Below are positions 49,159 through 62,771 of a DNA stretch of 64,000 nt, in pieces. Origin of the DNA: Datura wrightii (Eukaryota > Streptophyta > Magnoliopsida > Solanales > Solanaceae). The position numbers and the translations under genes were made by a program. Under the pieces are notes generated by a model. The model was not told where the DNA came from, ran no database searches, and saw nothing but the letters and a program-made list of their open reading frames with translations. The stretch is from assembly GCA_035772735.1 (NCBI GenBank), contig JASDFA010000006.1, positions 14,358,501-14,422,500 of the forward strand, read 5' to 3'. Within the stretch, counting starts at the first letter, position 1. Each line of letters begins with the position of its first letter.

Positions 49159-49285
49159 TATTTTTACGTGACATTTGATTTGCTTGATGCAAGCAGAACT
49201 GTAACTTGCCTGTGATTGTTCACGATAGGGCATGACAAAGCCTTCAGTTCACTTGCATCAAACAAATCAGAGGCTACATAAAATC
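49159..49285 (+). ncRNA. MIRNA-like fold-back, H5 copy
   Basis: The 5' arm is identical to H4 over the core; the 3' arm differs by two bases (TTCAGTTCACTTGCATC). It lies under an intact G-box/TATA promoter. Confidence 0.45.
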
Positions 49286-49295
49286 TTAACAATTT

Positions 49296-49375
49296 CAGAT
49301 CCATCTAATAATCTTCACTACTCATATGGTTTGGACTTCATTCAATCTTATTCCACATAAACTCTTACATGAATG

Positions 49376-49440
<65 letters not shown>

Positions 49441-50117
49441 ATTTAATGCACACATAAATTTTAATTTTGTAGAACAACCCCAAATCAAAATTGTAGACTA
49501 AATTTTTGTTGCTCCATCAAAAATTTACATACGTACATAGATTAATAATTATAATTTTGTGGTGGGAACAATCTAATAATATGAGGAGATAATTTAGACA
49601 AAAATTTTCCATAATTACTAGTCATACACACATATAGTAAGTTACTTGATTTTACCTCTGTTTAGGGATGTTTATGTATAGTGTTTGACTATTTTTACAA
49701 GTTGTAGTACTTTATTTTTTATTTTTCTTTTTCGGTCAAAATGATATATATTTCAGATTTCGTCAATAAGATTTGTATTTATTATCATTGAATGTATGAA
49801 ACACAAACAAAAATGTGAGATTTTTGAAAATCTATGAGATATTTTAGTTTCAGATCCTAACATAGTCAACATCTTTATAGCGAAATCTTGTAACATACAA
49901 AATTTTCTACAATTAATACTATGACAAGATATTACATATTAAGTTTCTTATCATAATTACCTACTACTAATAAATCGTGAAATTTATAATAAATACTCTA
50001 ACAAAAGAGCATTATCAAGCCCCACACATTATAAAATTTTCATAAATCATCATAGTATCGCGTCTCTGGTCATTTGTTCATAGGTGAATTATAAACTTCT
50101 CTCTCTCTCTCTCTCTT

Positions 50118-50183
<66 letters not shown>

Positions 50184-50520
50184 TCACTCACTGTATTTTC
50201 TATAAAATTTTGTGTTTCAAACTATAAGTATTGCATTTTCATACATCGCATTTTGATCAGCCGAAGCAATACCAATAACTTTTCTTTGTTGTTAACTTTA
50301 ATGAGAAAAATGATTTGTTAATGAAAAACATAAATTAATACAATAAAATACTAGTAGTACAAAATAATATTTATATTGAGCATGCTTTGGTACTAAACTA
50401 GGTGTTAAGATATAAATTTTCAAGAGATAGAAATACACTTATAAGGAATAGGGCTAGAGAAGCCATAAGGCTAACGACAAGAATAGGTCCTCCAAATTCA
50501 TCATTTGACTATTCCTAATT
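49296..50520. repeat. 1,225 bp direct duplication, first copy (H5)
   Basis: It starts CAGATCCATCTAATAATC just after the hairpin and is followed at once by a second copy. Contains (TA)n at 49378-49436 and (CT)n/(CA)n at 50097-50192. Confidence 0.85.
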
Positions 50521-51645
50521 CAGATCCATCTAATAATATTCACTACTCATATGGTTTGGACTTCATTCAATCTTATTCCACATAAACTCTTACATGAATG
50601 TGTATATATATATATATATAGTGAATTTAACGCAGACTTAAATTTTAATTTTGTTGAACAACCCCAAATCAAAATTGTAGGCTAAATTTTTGTTGCTCCA
50701 TTAAAATTTTACATATGTACATAGATTAATAATTATAATTTTGTGGTGGAAACAATCCAAAAATATGAGTAGATAGTTTTGACAAAATTTTTCCATAATT
50801 ACTAGTCATACACATATATAGTAAGTTACTTGATTTTACCTCTGTTTAGGGATGTTTATGTATAGTGTTTGACTATTTTTACAAGTTGTAGTACTTTATT
50901 TTTTATTTTTCTTTTTCGGTCAAAATGATATATATTTCAGATTTCGTCAATAAGATTTGTATTTATTATCATTGAATGTATGAAACACAAACAAAAATGT
51001 GAGATTTTTGAAAATCTATGAGATATTCTAGTTTCAGATCCTAACATAGTCAACATCTTTATAGCAAGATCATGTAACATACAAAATATACTACAATTAA
51101 TACTATGACAAGATATTACATATTAAGTTTCTTATCATGATTACCTACTATTAATAAATCGTGAAATTTACAATAAATACTCTAACAAAAGAGTATTATC
51201 AAGCCCCACGCATTATAAAATTTTCATAAATCATCATAGTATCGCGTCTTTGATAATTTGTTCATAGGTGAATTATAAACTTCTCTCTCTCTCTCTCACT
51301 CACTCACTCACTCATTGTATTTTCTGTATAATTTTGTGTTTCAAACTATAAGTATTGCATTTTCATACACCGCATTTTAATCAGCCGAAGAAATACCATT
51401 AACTTTTCTTTATTGTTAACTTTAATGAGAAAAATGATTGGTTAAGGAAAAACATAAATTAATGCAATACAATACTAGTAGTACAAAATAATAATTATAT
51501 TGAGCATGCTTTGGTACTAAACTAGGTGTTAAGATATAAATTTTCAAGAGATAGAAATACACTTATGAGAAATAGGGCTAGAGAAGCCATAAGGCTAACG
51601 ACAAGAATAGGTCCTCTAAATTCATCATTTGACTATTCCTAATTA
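50521..51645. repeat. 1,225 bp direct duplication, second copy (H5)
   Basis: It restarts CAGATCCATCTAATAATA directly after CCTAATT and matches the first copy with small differences, chiefly in microsatellite length. Contains (CT)n then (CACT)n at 51282-51316. Confidence 0.85.
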
Positions 51646-52319
51646 AGATCATGATTTAATGTTCAGTAAAAGTATTTCTAGTCTCATGTTATTATATAGT
51701 TCTCATTTTAGTCCTTCCATATTTTGTATAGCCTACCGTTAAATATAGATTCACGTAATGATGCTATTTCCTGAAGCTAGTTTGGGGTTTTGCATCAACC
51801 TTAGTGAATTGCTTTATTTATTAAAATAGAGATTATATATAAGGAGCAAAATATCACCCGTATTATTTATTCTGATTGTAATATACAACAGTTACTTTCA
51901 TTTTGTGTTTTTATACACAAGTCACCCAACTTCAAGTTTATTGCATAAAAGTCATTCAACTTAAAATTTATAATCAATAGATTTCTCTTATATTTTTTTT
52001 TGCATAAAGGTCATTCTTTATGGAGGTTTCAAAAAATAAAAGAAAAAAAAAATCAATCCACGATAAAGATATTATCAGTTAGATTTTCTTTTCAAACATT
52101 CAAATGCTAATTAAATGTATGAATTTATCATATTATAATTTATTTAAAATAAAAAAGATATTCAAAATATCAAAATTAATAATTATACAACGTAACATAT
52201 ACATACAGGAAAAAACAAACTTATAAGAATAATAAATTTTTATGAAAATAATAAAACAGAGAAATAAGTCCGATAAACGTGTCACACCTTTTTAAAGCTT
52301 TATAATGCTAGAGAGCTCG

Positions 52320-52584
52320 AGGAGCTGTTCCATCAATTAAAGGAAGCCCGTTGTATAAAATATTTTGTATTCATGCAGGGTCGTAAGAAGAGTCACATTC
52401 AAAGGAGTGTGTTATAGATAGTCTACTTTAAGAAAGCATTAGTAGTTGCTTCCACGACTCAAACTCGTGGCCTATAAGTCACATGGAGACAACTTTACCA
52501 TTATTTTAAGACTTTCCTTCAACTCGTGAATTATAGGTCACACGAAAATAACTTTACTATTGATCCAACTCCCCTTCAACTATC
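52320..52584 (-). mobile_element. Au-like SINE with doubled head (H5)
   Basis: Homologous to 8918-9178. Confidence 0.6.
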
Positions 52585-52991
52585 CTCTCAATTGAAAAAC
52601 AGAATTGACTCTGACTTTATGGAGGAAATGAGATTTTTTTCCCTTTTACAATGACATTTTTGAGATCTCTTATGTGTAAAAATAAATCTCTCGTAAAAAG
52701 ATCATAATACTAATAAAATTATAAAAGGCTAAAAAATCATTTCTCCCGACAATACGGAATAATATAAGGTAAGTCTTCTCACCTTCCTTGTTTAAATATT
52801 ATTAATAAACAATATTAATTATTATAAATAATGACATTTGTTATTCCTTTTATTTAGAGGTGAAACTTGTTTATACATAACATATTTAGTAGACTTTTGG
52901 CCTTACGTAAGTCCTCTCACCTTTCATTCTTAATTAAATATACTGCATCTTGAAATTTTGAGAATAAAGAACAGGAATGAGAGAATACAAC

Positions 52992-53225
52992 TGAAGAATT
53001 CTCAAGTTGTTTTAGAGAGAATCAGTCATATATTGATTTGTATAATCGCATACAAATGACTCATATATATAAGAGGAGAATTAAGTAAAAGAAGTAGGAA
53101 AACTACAAAGTATACGAGTCCTATTCTTGTTAAACAAGAAGAACTAAACATTTACTCTCATACAATGACTTCACTAACATTTTCTTTGAGCTTTATCTTG
53201 AACTCTTAGATCTTTATCTTGGACA
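52992..53225 (-). repeat. Element F 3' LTR
   Basis: 234 bp, ending TTGGACA. Confidence 0.95.
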
Positions 53226-53237
53226 CTTCCCCTCAAG

Positions 53238-54745
53238 CTAGTGAGTGGTGGAGTAGTTACTCCTAGCTTGCTTCTAAAACCAACAAACACTTGTTTAGAC
53301 AAGGCCTTTGTGTGTATATCAGCCAGCTGATCCTTAGACCTCACAAATTGTGTGAGTAGCTGTCCTCTGGATACTTTTTCGCGAACAAAGTGGTAGTCCA
53401 TCTCCACATGTTTTGTCCTGGAGTGCATAACTAGATTCACTGTCATATATAAGGCACTTAAATTGTCATAATATAGAGTAGGAACTATCTGCAGATACAC
53501 ACCAATTTCATGAAGAACATAGCTGATCTATGTCATTTCAGCTGCAGTGGATGCCAAGGCTCTATACTCAGCTTCAGCACTTGATCTTGCTACTGTCGTT
53601 TATTTTTTTGATACCCAAGAAATGCAGTTTACACCAAAATAAATAGTGTAACCAGTAGTTGACCTCCTAATAAGTGAACAACCTCTCTAGTCTGCATCTG
53701 AATAACCATATAGCCTGCATGGTGATTGTGAAATTATTCTGAGTCCATAGTGCAGAGTCCTCTTAATGTACCTAAGAATCCTTTTAACACCTTGAAGATG
53801 CTCACTGTTTGGATTTTTCATAAACTGACTGGCTAGATTCACTTCATGAGTGATATCAGGGCTAGTGAGTGTTACGTATTAAAGACTTCCCACAATGCTT
53901 CTATATAGTGAGAAATCAACAAATTTCCAGTAGCCTCTTGTAGTCCATGCTTCTGTGTTAGAGGTGTGTGCAGTGCTTTTGTTGAGGTCATGTCAGTCTT
54001 GGCAAAAAGCTCAGCGGCATACTTTCCTTGACCCAAATGAGTTCAACCTGTGAAGTATCTGACTTCAATTCCCAAAAAGAAATGAAGAGGTCCAAGATCT
54101 TTCATGGAAAACTCTTTACAGAGTTTGGTAATAATCTTTGAGACATATTCTAAATTGGTTCCTATTATAATTATATCATCTACATGCAATAGGATAAGGA
54201 TTGTGCCTCTCACACAATGAACTGTAAACAAGGAAGAGTCTGACTTACTAAATATAAAACCAAGATGAAGTAAATGAAGGTTAAACCTGTCAAACCAGGC
54301 CCTAGGTGCCTGTTTGAGGCCATACAATGCCTTCTTTAACAGACATACATGATTAGGATACCTGAGATCAATGAAGCCTACACGTTGGCTCATGTATACT
54401 TCCTCCTGTAAATGGCCATGTAAGAAAGCATTTTTGCCATCTAATTATCTGATCTCCCATGTTGAGCTGACAACCACTACGAGAACCACTCATATGGTTG
54501 TGGCCTTGACTGCAGGACTAAATGTCTCTTCAAAACCAACCCCTTCTAGTTGGGAAAAACCACTTGAAACTAGTCTTGCTTTGTATTTGTCTATGGTTCC
54601 ATTTGCCTTCAGTTTAGTTTTTAACACCCCTTTAGAGCCAACTATGTTCATTTCTGCAATTTTAGGAACCAGTGTAAAGGTTTGGTTGCTGTGAAGAGCA
54701 TCCATCTATATTGCATTGCTGCAAGCCAGTGAGGAGACTTTAATT
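53238..54745 (-). pseudogene. Element F reverse transcriptase / RNase H pseudogene
   Basis: The longest RT part (54043-54393) runs from MSQRVGFIDLRYPNHVCLLK through the palm to HVDDIIIIGTN and LHFFLGIEVRYFTG, where the stop shared with D and E occurs. RNase H (53174-53500) has YYDNLSALYM and SRTKHVEMDYHFVREKV. Confidence 0.85.
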
Positions 54746-54749
54746 CGTC

Positions 54750-56660
54750 CTTTGTAGTTCTTGGTTCTTTGTGTGCCTCTTCTCTACCTGCAACAAGATA
54801 CATGTGAGTTATAGGAGTTGACTTTGCCTTGTGCCTTGTCACCATATGATGTCCTTTATTCTTTAGGAACAATATAATCTATAGTACTATGGATGCATTC
54901 AGTCTCAGTGCTTGTAGCAACTTCTGATTGTGGACTACTAGTGTTGAACCAGCCTGAAAGATCAACTTCCAACTGTATACCTTGAGGATCAATTACTGAG
55001 AAAACATTTGGATGTGGTGCATTTGTGCTTTGTGACTCAACGGATTCATCATCTGATGAAGTCTCTATATCACCATCATCTGTTAATTGTTCAATTGAAG
55101 CATCTCTTGAAGGATGAGTGTTAGTCACCACTTCATCATCAACAAGAATGGTAGGCTGAGTGTTAGTCACCACTCCATCATCAACAAGAATGGTAGGCTG
55201 ACTGCCAGACACAGCTGCATCACCAACTGCATTTCTTGTCAATACATCAGCAGAAGGGGAAGAAACATGATGAGAAACATCACAACTAGACAATACTTCC
55301 CCAGAATCTGGTGCCTGCAACTTAGAAAAGAACTCAACAAAAGTAGCTAAGTGAGGTGAAATATCAGTTTGTGCCTGTGATTGAGACAGATTCACATAAG
55401 GTGGTGTGGTTTCATCAAAGATGACATGCCTAGATACATTGACTCTTTTTGTTTGAGGATGAAAAGCATCTATATCCTTTGTGCAAACTTCTATATCCAA
55501 TAAATACACAAGGATAAGTCTTGGGAGAATTTGGTGCTACATTTTAAATATGAAAAGCATCTACATCCAAACACCTTTAGGCTATTGTAGTCAGGTGTGC
55601 ACCATATAATTGAACAAAAGGAGTTGTCATTTTTAACACTGATGAAGGTAGTCTGTTTATGAGAAGCACAACAGTGATGAAAGCTTCTACCCACAAGAAT
55701 AAAGGTAGCTTGACATGAAACAATAAGGTTAAACCATTCTCAACTATTGGCCTATGCTTTCTTTCTGCATTGCCATTTTGTTCTGATGTGTTAGGACAAG
55801 AAATGTATCTGATTATACCACAACTTTTCAAGTGCTTAACAAATTTTGGTGCTAATGAACTCATCACCTCCTTCACATTGGAAAATTTTTATAACTTTTG
55901 AGAACTACCTTTCCACCATATTCTGGAATCTAAGAAATATTTCAAAAAAAGTCTTTCTTTTTCAGTGGATAGAGCCAAGTGAACCTTGTATCATAATCAA
56001 AAAAAATTCACAAAATATTTCATATGTTGAGAGGATTCAACTGGAGTAGGGCCCCAAAGATCATAGTGAATTCACAACAAAGGTTCTTTCTCAATTTTAT
56101 TTCTCAAACAAAAAGGTAGTTTACAACCTTTGCCCAACTGATAACTAGAACAAACAGTAGGCACTTTATTCCAACAACTAACATCAATGTTCCTATTTTA
56201 AAGATTTCAAACTAGGATGTCCGAAACTAGCATGCCATATATTGTCTGAGTTCTTCCAGTCTTGTGTGGCAGTCAAGGCATAGAGGTTGTTATCTTCCAA
56301 TGCATAGAGTCCCCCTTTTCTAAATCCCTTGGCCAGTAGTTTCCTTGTCTTCTTGTCCTTAACAACAAAATTAGATTCATCAAATTCAAGAGTGCATGAG
56401 TTATCCTTGGCAATCTTACTAACTGAAAGAAGATTCTTAGTGATCTTAGGTACTACAAGAAGTTCCTGCAGTTTCAAACCTGATCTAGTTGTATTTCCAA
56501 AAAGTGTGATGTCTAATTGAGAACCATTTCCAATAATGATTTTATCAAATCCATTATATGGTTGGAGGTCAGATAGGTTACCTAGATTATTTGTCATGTG
56601 ACTTCTGGCTCCTGAGTCCATATACATACTGTCATCTCCAGTAGTTGAATTTTGAAGATG
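54750..56660 (-). pseudogene. Element F protease-integrase-linker pseudogene
   Basis: Protease with MYMDSGARSHM (Ser to Arg beside the active-site loop) runs open for 144 codons to HASFGHPSLKSLK. Integrase part 55577-55876 has SCPNTSEQNGNAERKHR and INRLPSSVLKMTTPF. The linker (54856-55509) is open for 217 codons with two TQPTILVDD repeats. Frames are not continuous. Confidence 0.8.
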
Positions 56661-56694
56661 TATACGAGCTAGTGCTTGTGGTAGTTCATTTGCA

Positions 56695-57464
56695 GATTGA
56701 TACTAATGGTCCCACCTGTAGAAGCACTTAAGAGTAGTGTGATTATTTCTACCACAAATTTTACATGTCTCACCTGTAGAACCTTGCATGTTTCCCTTAT
56801 TCTGACTTCCACCTTGAGTACTTTGATTTCTCTGATTGTTGTGTCCTTGTCCAGCATGCCTAAAACCTCTTCCCCTGGAGTTCAATTTGTTAGGACCTCT
56901 GCCGCTTTTAGAATGATTTCCTCTTCCTCTACCTCTTTGAAGAGAGAATGCCATATCATAGTTTTGTTAAGGCACTTCTTCCTAATCTTCTCTCATGTCA
57001 AAACCCCTTGGTGCATTGACAAACTGATTTAGAGTCAGATAGGGTGTCTTTACCTAACATGACAGTTTTGAATGTCTTGTACTTGAGACCTAAGCCTCTA
57101 GTGAAGTTAATCACTTTGCTATCATCATCAATAGGCTTGTGTATGGCTGCAAGTCCATCAAAAATGCCTCTGAATTCTTAGATGTACTCATCAATATTCT
57201 TGTTTCCCAACTTAACATTCTATAGCTGCTGTTTAAGTTGGATTTCCTTGTCCTTGGTTGCTTGAAGATAGGCTTCTTCCAGGCATTCCCACATCTCCTT
57301 AGCATTGGTAAACCCTACTATTAACTACATGCTTTCTTCTGATAGTGTACCTACAGAACGTCATTCTCCTCCCAATATTCCTTACTTCCACTGTCTTCAG
57401 CAACCTTTCTAGATAGTCTTTCATTATCTTTCTCCAAACCTTTTGATGTTGGAGCTAGTGCCAT
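56695..57464 (-). pseudogene. Element F gag pseudogene
   Basis: Start ATG at 57462-57464. Its tail carries CKICGRNNHTTLKC and ends WDH followed by the shared TAG. Several frameshifts. Confidence 0.8.
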
Positions 57465-57676
57465 CTCTTTGATGAGATATGTTAACTTCATCACCTAGAT
57501 AAGCTACAACATCTGTGTTCTCCAGATCAGATGATTTCTTGGTTTAAGTTTGATGGAACACGAGGCGATGAGCTGGTGCAATGATGAGGTAAGGGGACCA
57601 TTTTGTTTGGATAGAAACAGTTTTTCTAGATTTCAATACTTAAGCAACGAGAAGAGTTCTCAATGCTCTGATACCA

Positions 57677-57909
57677 TGAAGAATTCTCAAGTTGTTTTAG
57701 AGAGAATCAATCGTATATTGATGTGTAAAATCGCATACAATTGACTCCTATATATATGAGAAGAATTAAGTAGAAGAAGTAGGATAACTACAAACTACAA
57801 GATTCCTATTCTAGTTAAACAACAAGAACTAAACACTTAGTCTTATACAATGACTTAAATAACTTTTTCTTTAACCTCTATCTTGGATTCTTGATCTTTA
57901 TCTTGAACA
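57677..57909 (-). repeat. Element F 5' LTR
   Basis: 233 bp, ending TTGAACA, with primer site at 57665-57676. Confidence 0.95.
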
Positions 57910-58461
57910 GCAAATAGTACTCACTCTCTATGTGCGAGTAATTGAATCAACATATGGTCACTGCAAATAAATATAAGATATTTTATTTTCAGGTCTTAAT
58001 AAAAACATAGCTATTGTAACAAAAAAAATCGTTGTAATAGTTCAAAAACATAATTTTGACAAACGAATAACAAAAGGAAAAAGTGAAACTATTAATAGCT
58101 CCAACTTTCGAAAAGTAGGTTCCATATAACTGGTGAATACAGTAATTCTTCGCATATTATGATGAAGAAATAAAATATATTTTGACACACAAATTAATGA
58201 AAAAGAAACAAAGTAAGAAATTACGTAATCGATGAAATCAAACAGGAATAAATATAAATTCTATTAGTTTTTTTAAAATTAATGAAAAATAAAATCAAAC
58301 TTGACTCGTCTAATGCAAAACAAAGAAAATTCAGTCCATATAAGTAACAAAGCTGATGAATTGTCTATGATTTAAATAAATTAAATTAAAAAACAAAGTC
58401 TTATCCGATGAAAAAAACAAGAAAAATCAAATCATATCTCAAAATTGGTGAATTATCTAAT

Positions 58462-58670
58462 TCTCTCAGTCCTAATTTATGCGGCACAGTTGAAATTTCT
58501 AGAATTAATTAATTTTTTTGGCTGAATTCTTTTAATTAATTATTTTGATTTATTGTGTATTTTATAGGTAGCTTTCAAATATATAAATTTTATTTTTATA
58601 AAAATTAATGCTTTTACATCTGAATAGACAGTCAAACCTCAAATTTTCAATCGCATAAATTAAAACAAAG
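58462..58670. repeat. Stowaway-like MITE remnant (H6)
   Basis: CAGTCCTAATTTATGCG and CGCATAAATTAAAACA ends; slightly shortened inside. Confidence 0.55.
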
Positions 58671-59106
58671 TACTTTGTTGAAATGGAAAATCAAATCACC
58701 CAAAGAATCTCATTAGAGCACCAAAGAACAGTATAGTCATACTCAAGAACTACATCAATATGGAGGTGAAAAGAAGAAAAAGTGAAAAACCTCACTTTAT
58801 CTTTCTTTTAGTTTTAAAACATTGGTGAAGAAGAATATGTTTTTCTCTCTTTTTTTGTTTCAACCAAAATATATAAGGAATTTTTTGGACATCACATTAC
58901 TGTGTCTGTAGGCTGTAGTAGACAAATAGCAAAAGAAGATAAAAAGTAGTGAAAATCCAGTTAGTCATAAATTCCTTCTCTAGAAAGTAGAAAATGAATA
59001 AGTGAAATAAGCAAATGCAATCCAGTTTTGAAAAAAACAAATCCAAAAAATAAATTGGGTCAAAAACCATTACTTGACTATAACAATCTTGATCACAGAA
59101 GCAGTT

Positions 59107-59366
59107 ACATTCCAATACAGTGTAGCTTGAAGGGATACAAACCGAATCACGCTATTTACATCCTAATCTGCTAATTTTTTTAAAAGCTTGTTCAGAATTC
59201 AGCACTCATGAAATCACACATGTATAACGATACAGAGAATACTAATATTATCCATAGTCTGTCAGAGATTATCAATGGTCTCCTGATGATACTCGTGTGA
59301 TTCACAAAATAAGTTGGACTTGGAGACGTTCATGCCGACCCAAAGAAGCTTCTTGACCATCGACAC
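59107..59366 (-). pseudogene. Pyruvate kinase pseudogene fragment (H6)
   Basis: SMVKKLLWVGMNVSKSNLFC then ESHEYH, then the decayed ETIDNL region and the SVIRFV / TVLECNCF segment. The stops match the other units, apart from private changes. Confidence 0.7.
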
Positions 59367-59649
59367 TAAAAAGATAAAAAGTTTACTTTTAAACCAAACC
59401 GTTCTAAGTCACTCAAACCCAAAAGATAGTTAGATACTAATAAATCAAAAGGACACACCTTTTTGAAAGGTCACTTCACTTAAATTTATCCTCTTCTATA
59501 AATTATATCATATAACTATAATTAAATAGAGGAAAAGAGTCAAAATTTGAGATAAAACATAAGTATGAATACTGATCTTAGAGAGTGCCACATTACCGGA
59601 TATACGTTGTTCCATCAGTGACAAATAGTAATTTTCATGATCCTTTCAC

Positions 59650-62091
59650 ATTTTCTACCATACTTGAAGTTCTAGAGCTTGGATTGAGACTATTTTTGGT
59701 GCAATTCCTTTGATTTCGAAAGGGATTAAGTTTCTAACCAATAATTTTGCAATTCTCCACTAATCTATATTTGATTTCAAGCCTTAATCTGCGTTTGGGG
59801 ATTCAGAATGGGGAGGTTTAACCCTAAGATTCAAAAATGAGATTTTGATGATTTGGGTTGATTCAAATCCTCTTTTCACCAAGTTTTTAGATACGACATC
59901 CTAACCTTATGGGTAAAAAAATTAAAAAGAAAATTTTCAATTTGACCTTAGAGGCTTAGGGTGGCTTTTTGACTCGATTTTTTATTTGAAATTTTATATT
60001 GCAATATGTATATCGATAGATTTGGATTCTCATGTAGAACATGATTTTGTTAGATATGGAGACTTTTGAGGAGAGACGCAAAGGGAAAATGATTGTGTAA
60101 GAGTTCGTGACGTGTTTCCTCAGCCATCAAGGTAGGTAATGGATTATTCTTTCTAGGTTGAGTTTGAGTGTTAACTTATTGTCTAAAGCATACTATGGGC
60201 TGGGCGAATTGATGAGGTTGAAATTTTTGATAAATGACTCATTATTGTGAAATCATACTAGGGGCTTAGCTAATAGATGCTATATGACTTGAAATGCTTA
60301 TATGTTGAGGCTTACTCTATTTTCATTATACCGCTCGTGATGATATATTGGCCTACAAACATTGTTGTAAAAGCAATTTGCTTATTTAGGAAATATATTA
60401 GCCTATGAGCATCTTTTTTAAAGAAATATCTTATTTAAGAGATATATTGGCCTACAACACTATTATGAAAGCAATCTACTTATTTGAGAAATTTATTGGC
60501 CTATACGCACTGTTGGGAAATCAATCAACTTATTTGAGAGATATTTTGGCCTATGAGTACTGTGTTGAAAGAAATTCACTTAGTTGATGTATTGTGGCTT
60601 AAGGGCACCGTCTGAAAAGTAAAAGTTTTATTTGAGAAGGCTTGGGCCTATGGTTATTGTGGTTAAAAAGTCATTCTTATGTACTTATTGAATTTGAATT
60701 TTTTTAAAAAAAAATTATTGTGATCATGTATACATATCATTTTCATGGATCATAGGCTTGCTACTATGGAGACAAAAAGTTAGAGAAAATATATTAAAAC
60801 TCGAGGCCAGATGACTTATTTATTATTGATGATGACGAGTATAAATGTCAGCTATAGCGCAAAGGAAAATGGTTCCGGACAGGTTATATGAATCTCGCGA
60901 GTCCCTCATGAGTCCTCTCATAGTATGCCGTTATGGAAAAAGTTTATACCACTATAATCATTGGCCATTGAATATCATTATTGTCCATTGCTTTGCATTT
61001 TATTGATTCTTTATTTTCTTGTGCTTCACATTTACTCAACGGATGGCTCTAGTCAGCTGCTTATACTATATTACAGAGAGTTGAGGGTTTCTTTGTTGAT
61101 TTGGCAGCTTTATTAGTATTTTATATATGACATATCCAAATTAAATCTTGCTTGATAGGCCTGAGATATATACTAAGTACACACACTCATACTCATACTA
61201 CTCTTCCTGCAATATTTAGATACAAATCCTAGCACTAGTGGACCATACTGATTCTAATTGTTCGAGACCATGCTTCTTAGAAATTGCGATGAGCTACCAG
61301 CGTCCAGAGAAATAGTATGGCTTCATCTATGTTATTTTCCTATCTTTTAGATATTCCGGATAGATTACAGTATTAAACAGCTGTACTTTCTTTTAGAATA
61401 TTTTTTGGACAAATTATAGGATTAAACAACTGTACTTTCTTTTAGAAGATTTTTTACTGGTGACACTAGGTTTGTAAATATGGTTAATTTCCGTACTTTA
61501 TGTATCTATCTTTGAAAGTTGAGTTTTTAAGACTACTTACGCCATTGCTTTATTCTTTCATGGTTCATCATTTCTTGTGGTTATGATTTCACAACGGCAT
61601 GACTTACCTAACGAGGAGTTGGAGTAGGAGTTATTATGAGTTGGTTTTTGAATTGTGACAAATCATTAAACAATGTAATTGCAAAGACAAAATTTAAGAG
61701 TTTGATATAACACATGGCTTTAATTTTTTTTTAAAAAAAAATTATAACAAATAGATACTATGTTATTTTCCTATCTTTTAGATATTCCGGATAGATTATA
61801 GTATTAAACAGCTGTACTTTCTTTTAGAATATTTTTTCGATAAATTATAGGATTAAACAACTGTACTTTCTTTTAGAAGATTTTTTACTGGTGACACTAG
61901 GTTTGTAAATATGGTTAATTTCCATACTTTATGTATCTATCTTTGAAAGTTGAGTTTTTAAGACTAATTACGCCATTGCTTTATTCTTTCATGGTTCATC
62001 ATTTCTTGTGGTTATGATTTCACAACGGGATGACTTACCTAACGAGGAGTTGGAGTAGGAGTTATTATGAGTTGGTTTTTGAATTGTAACA
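59650..62091 (+). mobile_element. Probable decayed gypsy-type LTR remnant (H6, end duplicated)
   Basis: Homologous to 4020-6005. The GTTGGTTTTTGAATTGT end occurs twice, at about 61660 and 62091, because of the local duplication. Confidence 0.35.
60330..60580. repeat. About 53 bp tandem repeat array (H6)
   Basis: The same motif series as 4706-4952. Confidence 0.6.
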
Positions 62092-62188
62092 AATCATTAA
62101 ATAATGTAATTGCAAAGACAAAATTTAAGAGTTTGATATAACACATGGCTTTAATTTCTTTTTTAAAAAAAATTATAACAAATAGATA
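61327..62188. repeat. 431 bp tandem duplication (H6)
   Basis: CTATGTTATTTTCCTATCTT starts at 61327 and again at 61758. The two copies are nearly identical, so the event is recent compared with unit divergence. Confidence 0.9.
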
Positions 62189-62771
62189 CAAGTATTTTTT
62201 CTAAACCACAAGACTAATGTTACAAAGAAAAACCTCAAAGAGGGCTTCTAGAATTAATTCATTATTAAATTTAATTTATCTTATTAATCTAACTTTCTCC
62301 ATGTATACTATACCCCAATCAATCCAAATACAAAATCTAATTCGATTCATCTCCCGTTGATGTTAAACTACATTCTTAGTTAAAAAATTATTTACTCTGA
62401 CTCATCAGTGCACCAAAGAAATCATTTCATATTTCAATATTTTACTATATTTTATATTTATCTTAATTTAACATTCAAACAACAACAATAATTAGTATCA
62501 CACATAGTTTTGAAGAAGTAGAGGCAACTCTATGAATACTCACTCATCAATTTTTAATTTAAGCTTGACTCACATCATCATATCAAATATGAAAATTATA
62601 AAAATAAAAATATTAATTAAAATTATAATAAAAGTTATCTACATATTTATTAGTATATTAATTATGTAAATATTAACTAATTAATATAATCTAATTAATA
62701 TTATTTTTTCCTACTTTGGTCAAATTCCTTCCCCACTTTTATTTCTTTTCTCTATCTTGTAACATATTCCA

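Larger units (their letters stand above)
48234..52991. repeat. Tandem host unit H5, deleted and internally duplicated
   Basis: The opening 130 bp match the other units. At about 48369 the text jumps about 3.9 kb ahead to the sequence before the promoter, so MITE, pyruvate kinase fragment and gypsy remnant are gone. Promoter, hairpin and SINE remain. A 1,225 bp stretch after the hairpin is present twice. No gene was seen in the spacers. Confidence 0.9.
52992..57909 (-). mobile_element. Ty1/copia element F (4,918 bp, both LTRs)
   Basis: LTRs at 52992-53225 and 57677-57909. Flanks ACAAC (left) and GCAAA (right). The right-hand GCAAA and the short zinc-finger deletion are shared with D, suggesting D and F are sister copies. 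Confidence 0.95.
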
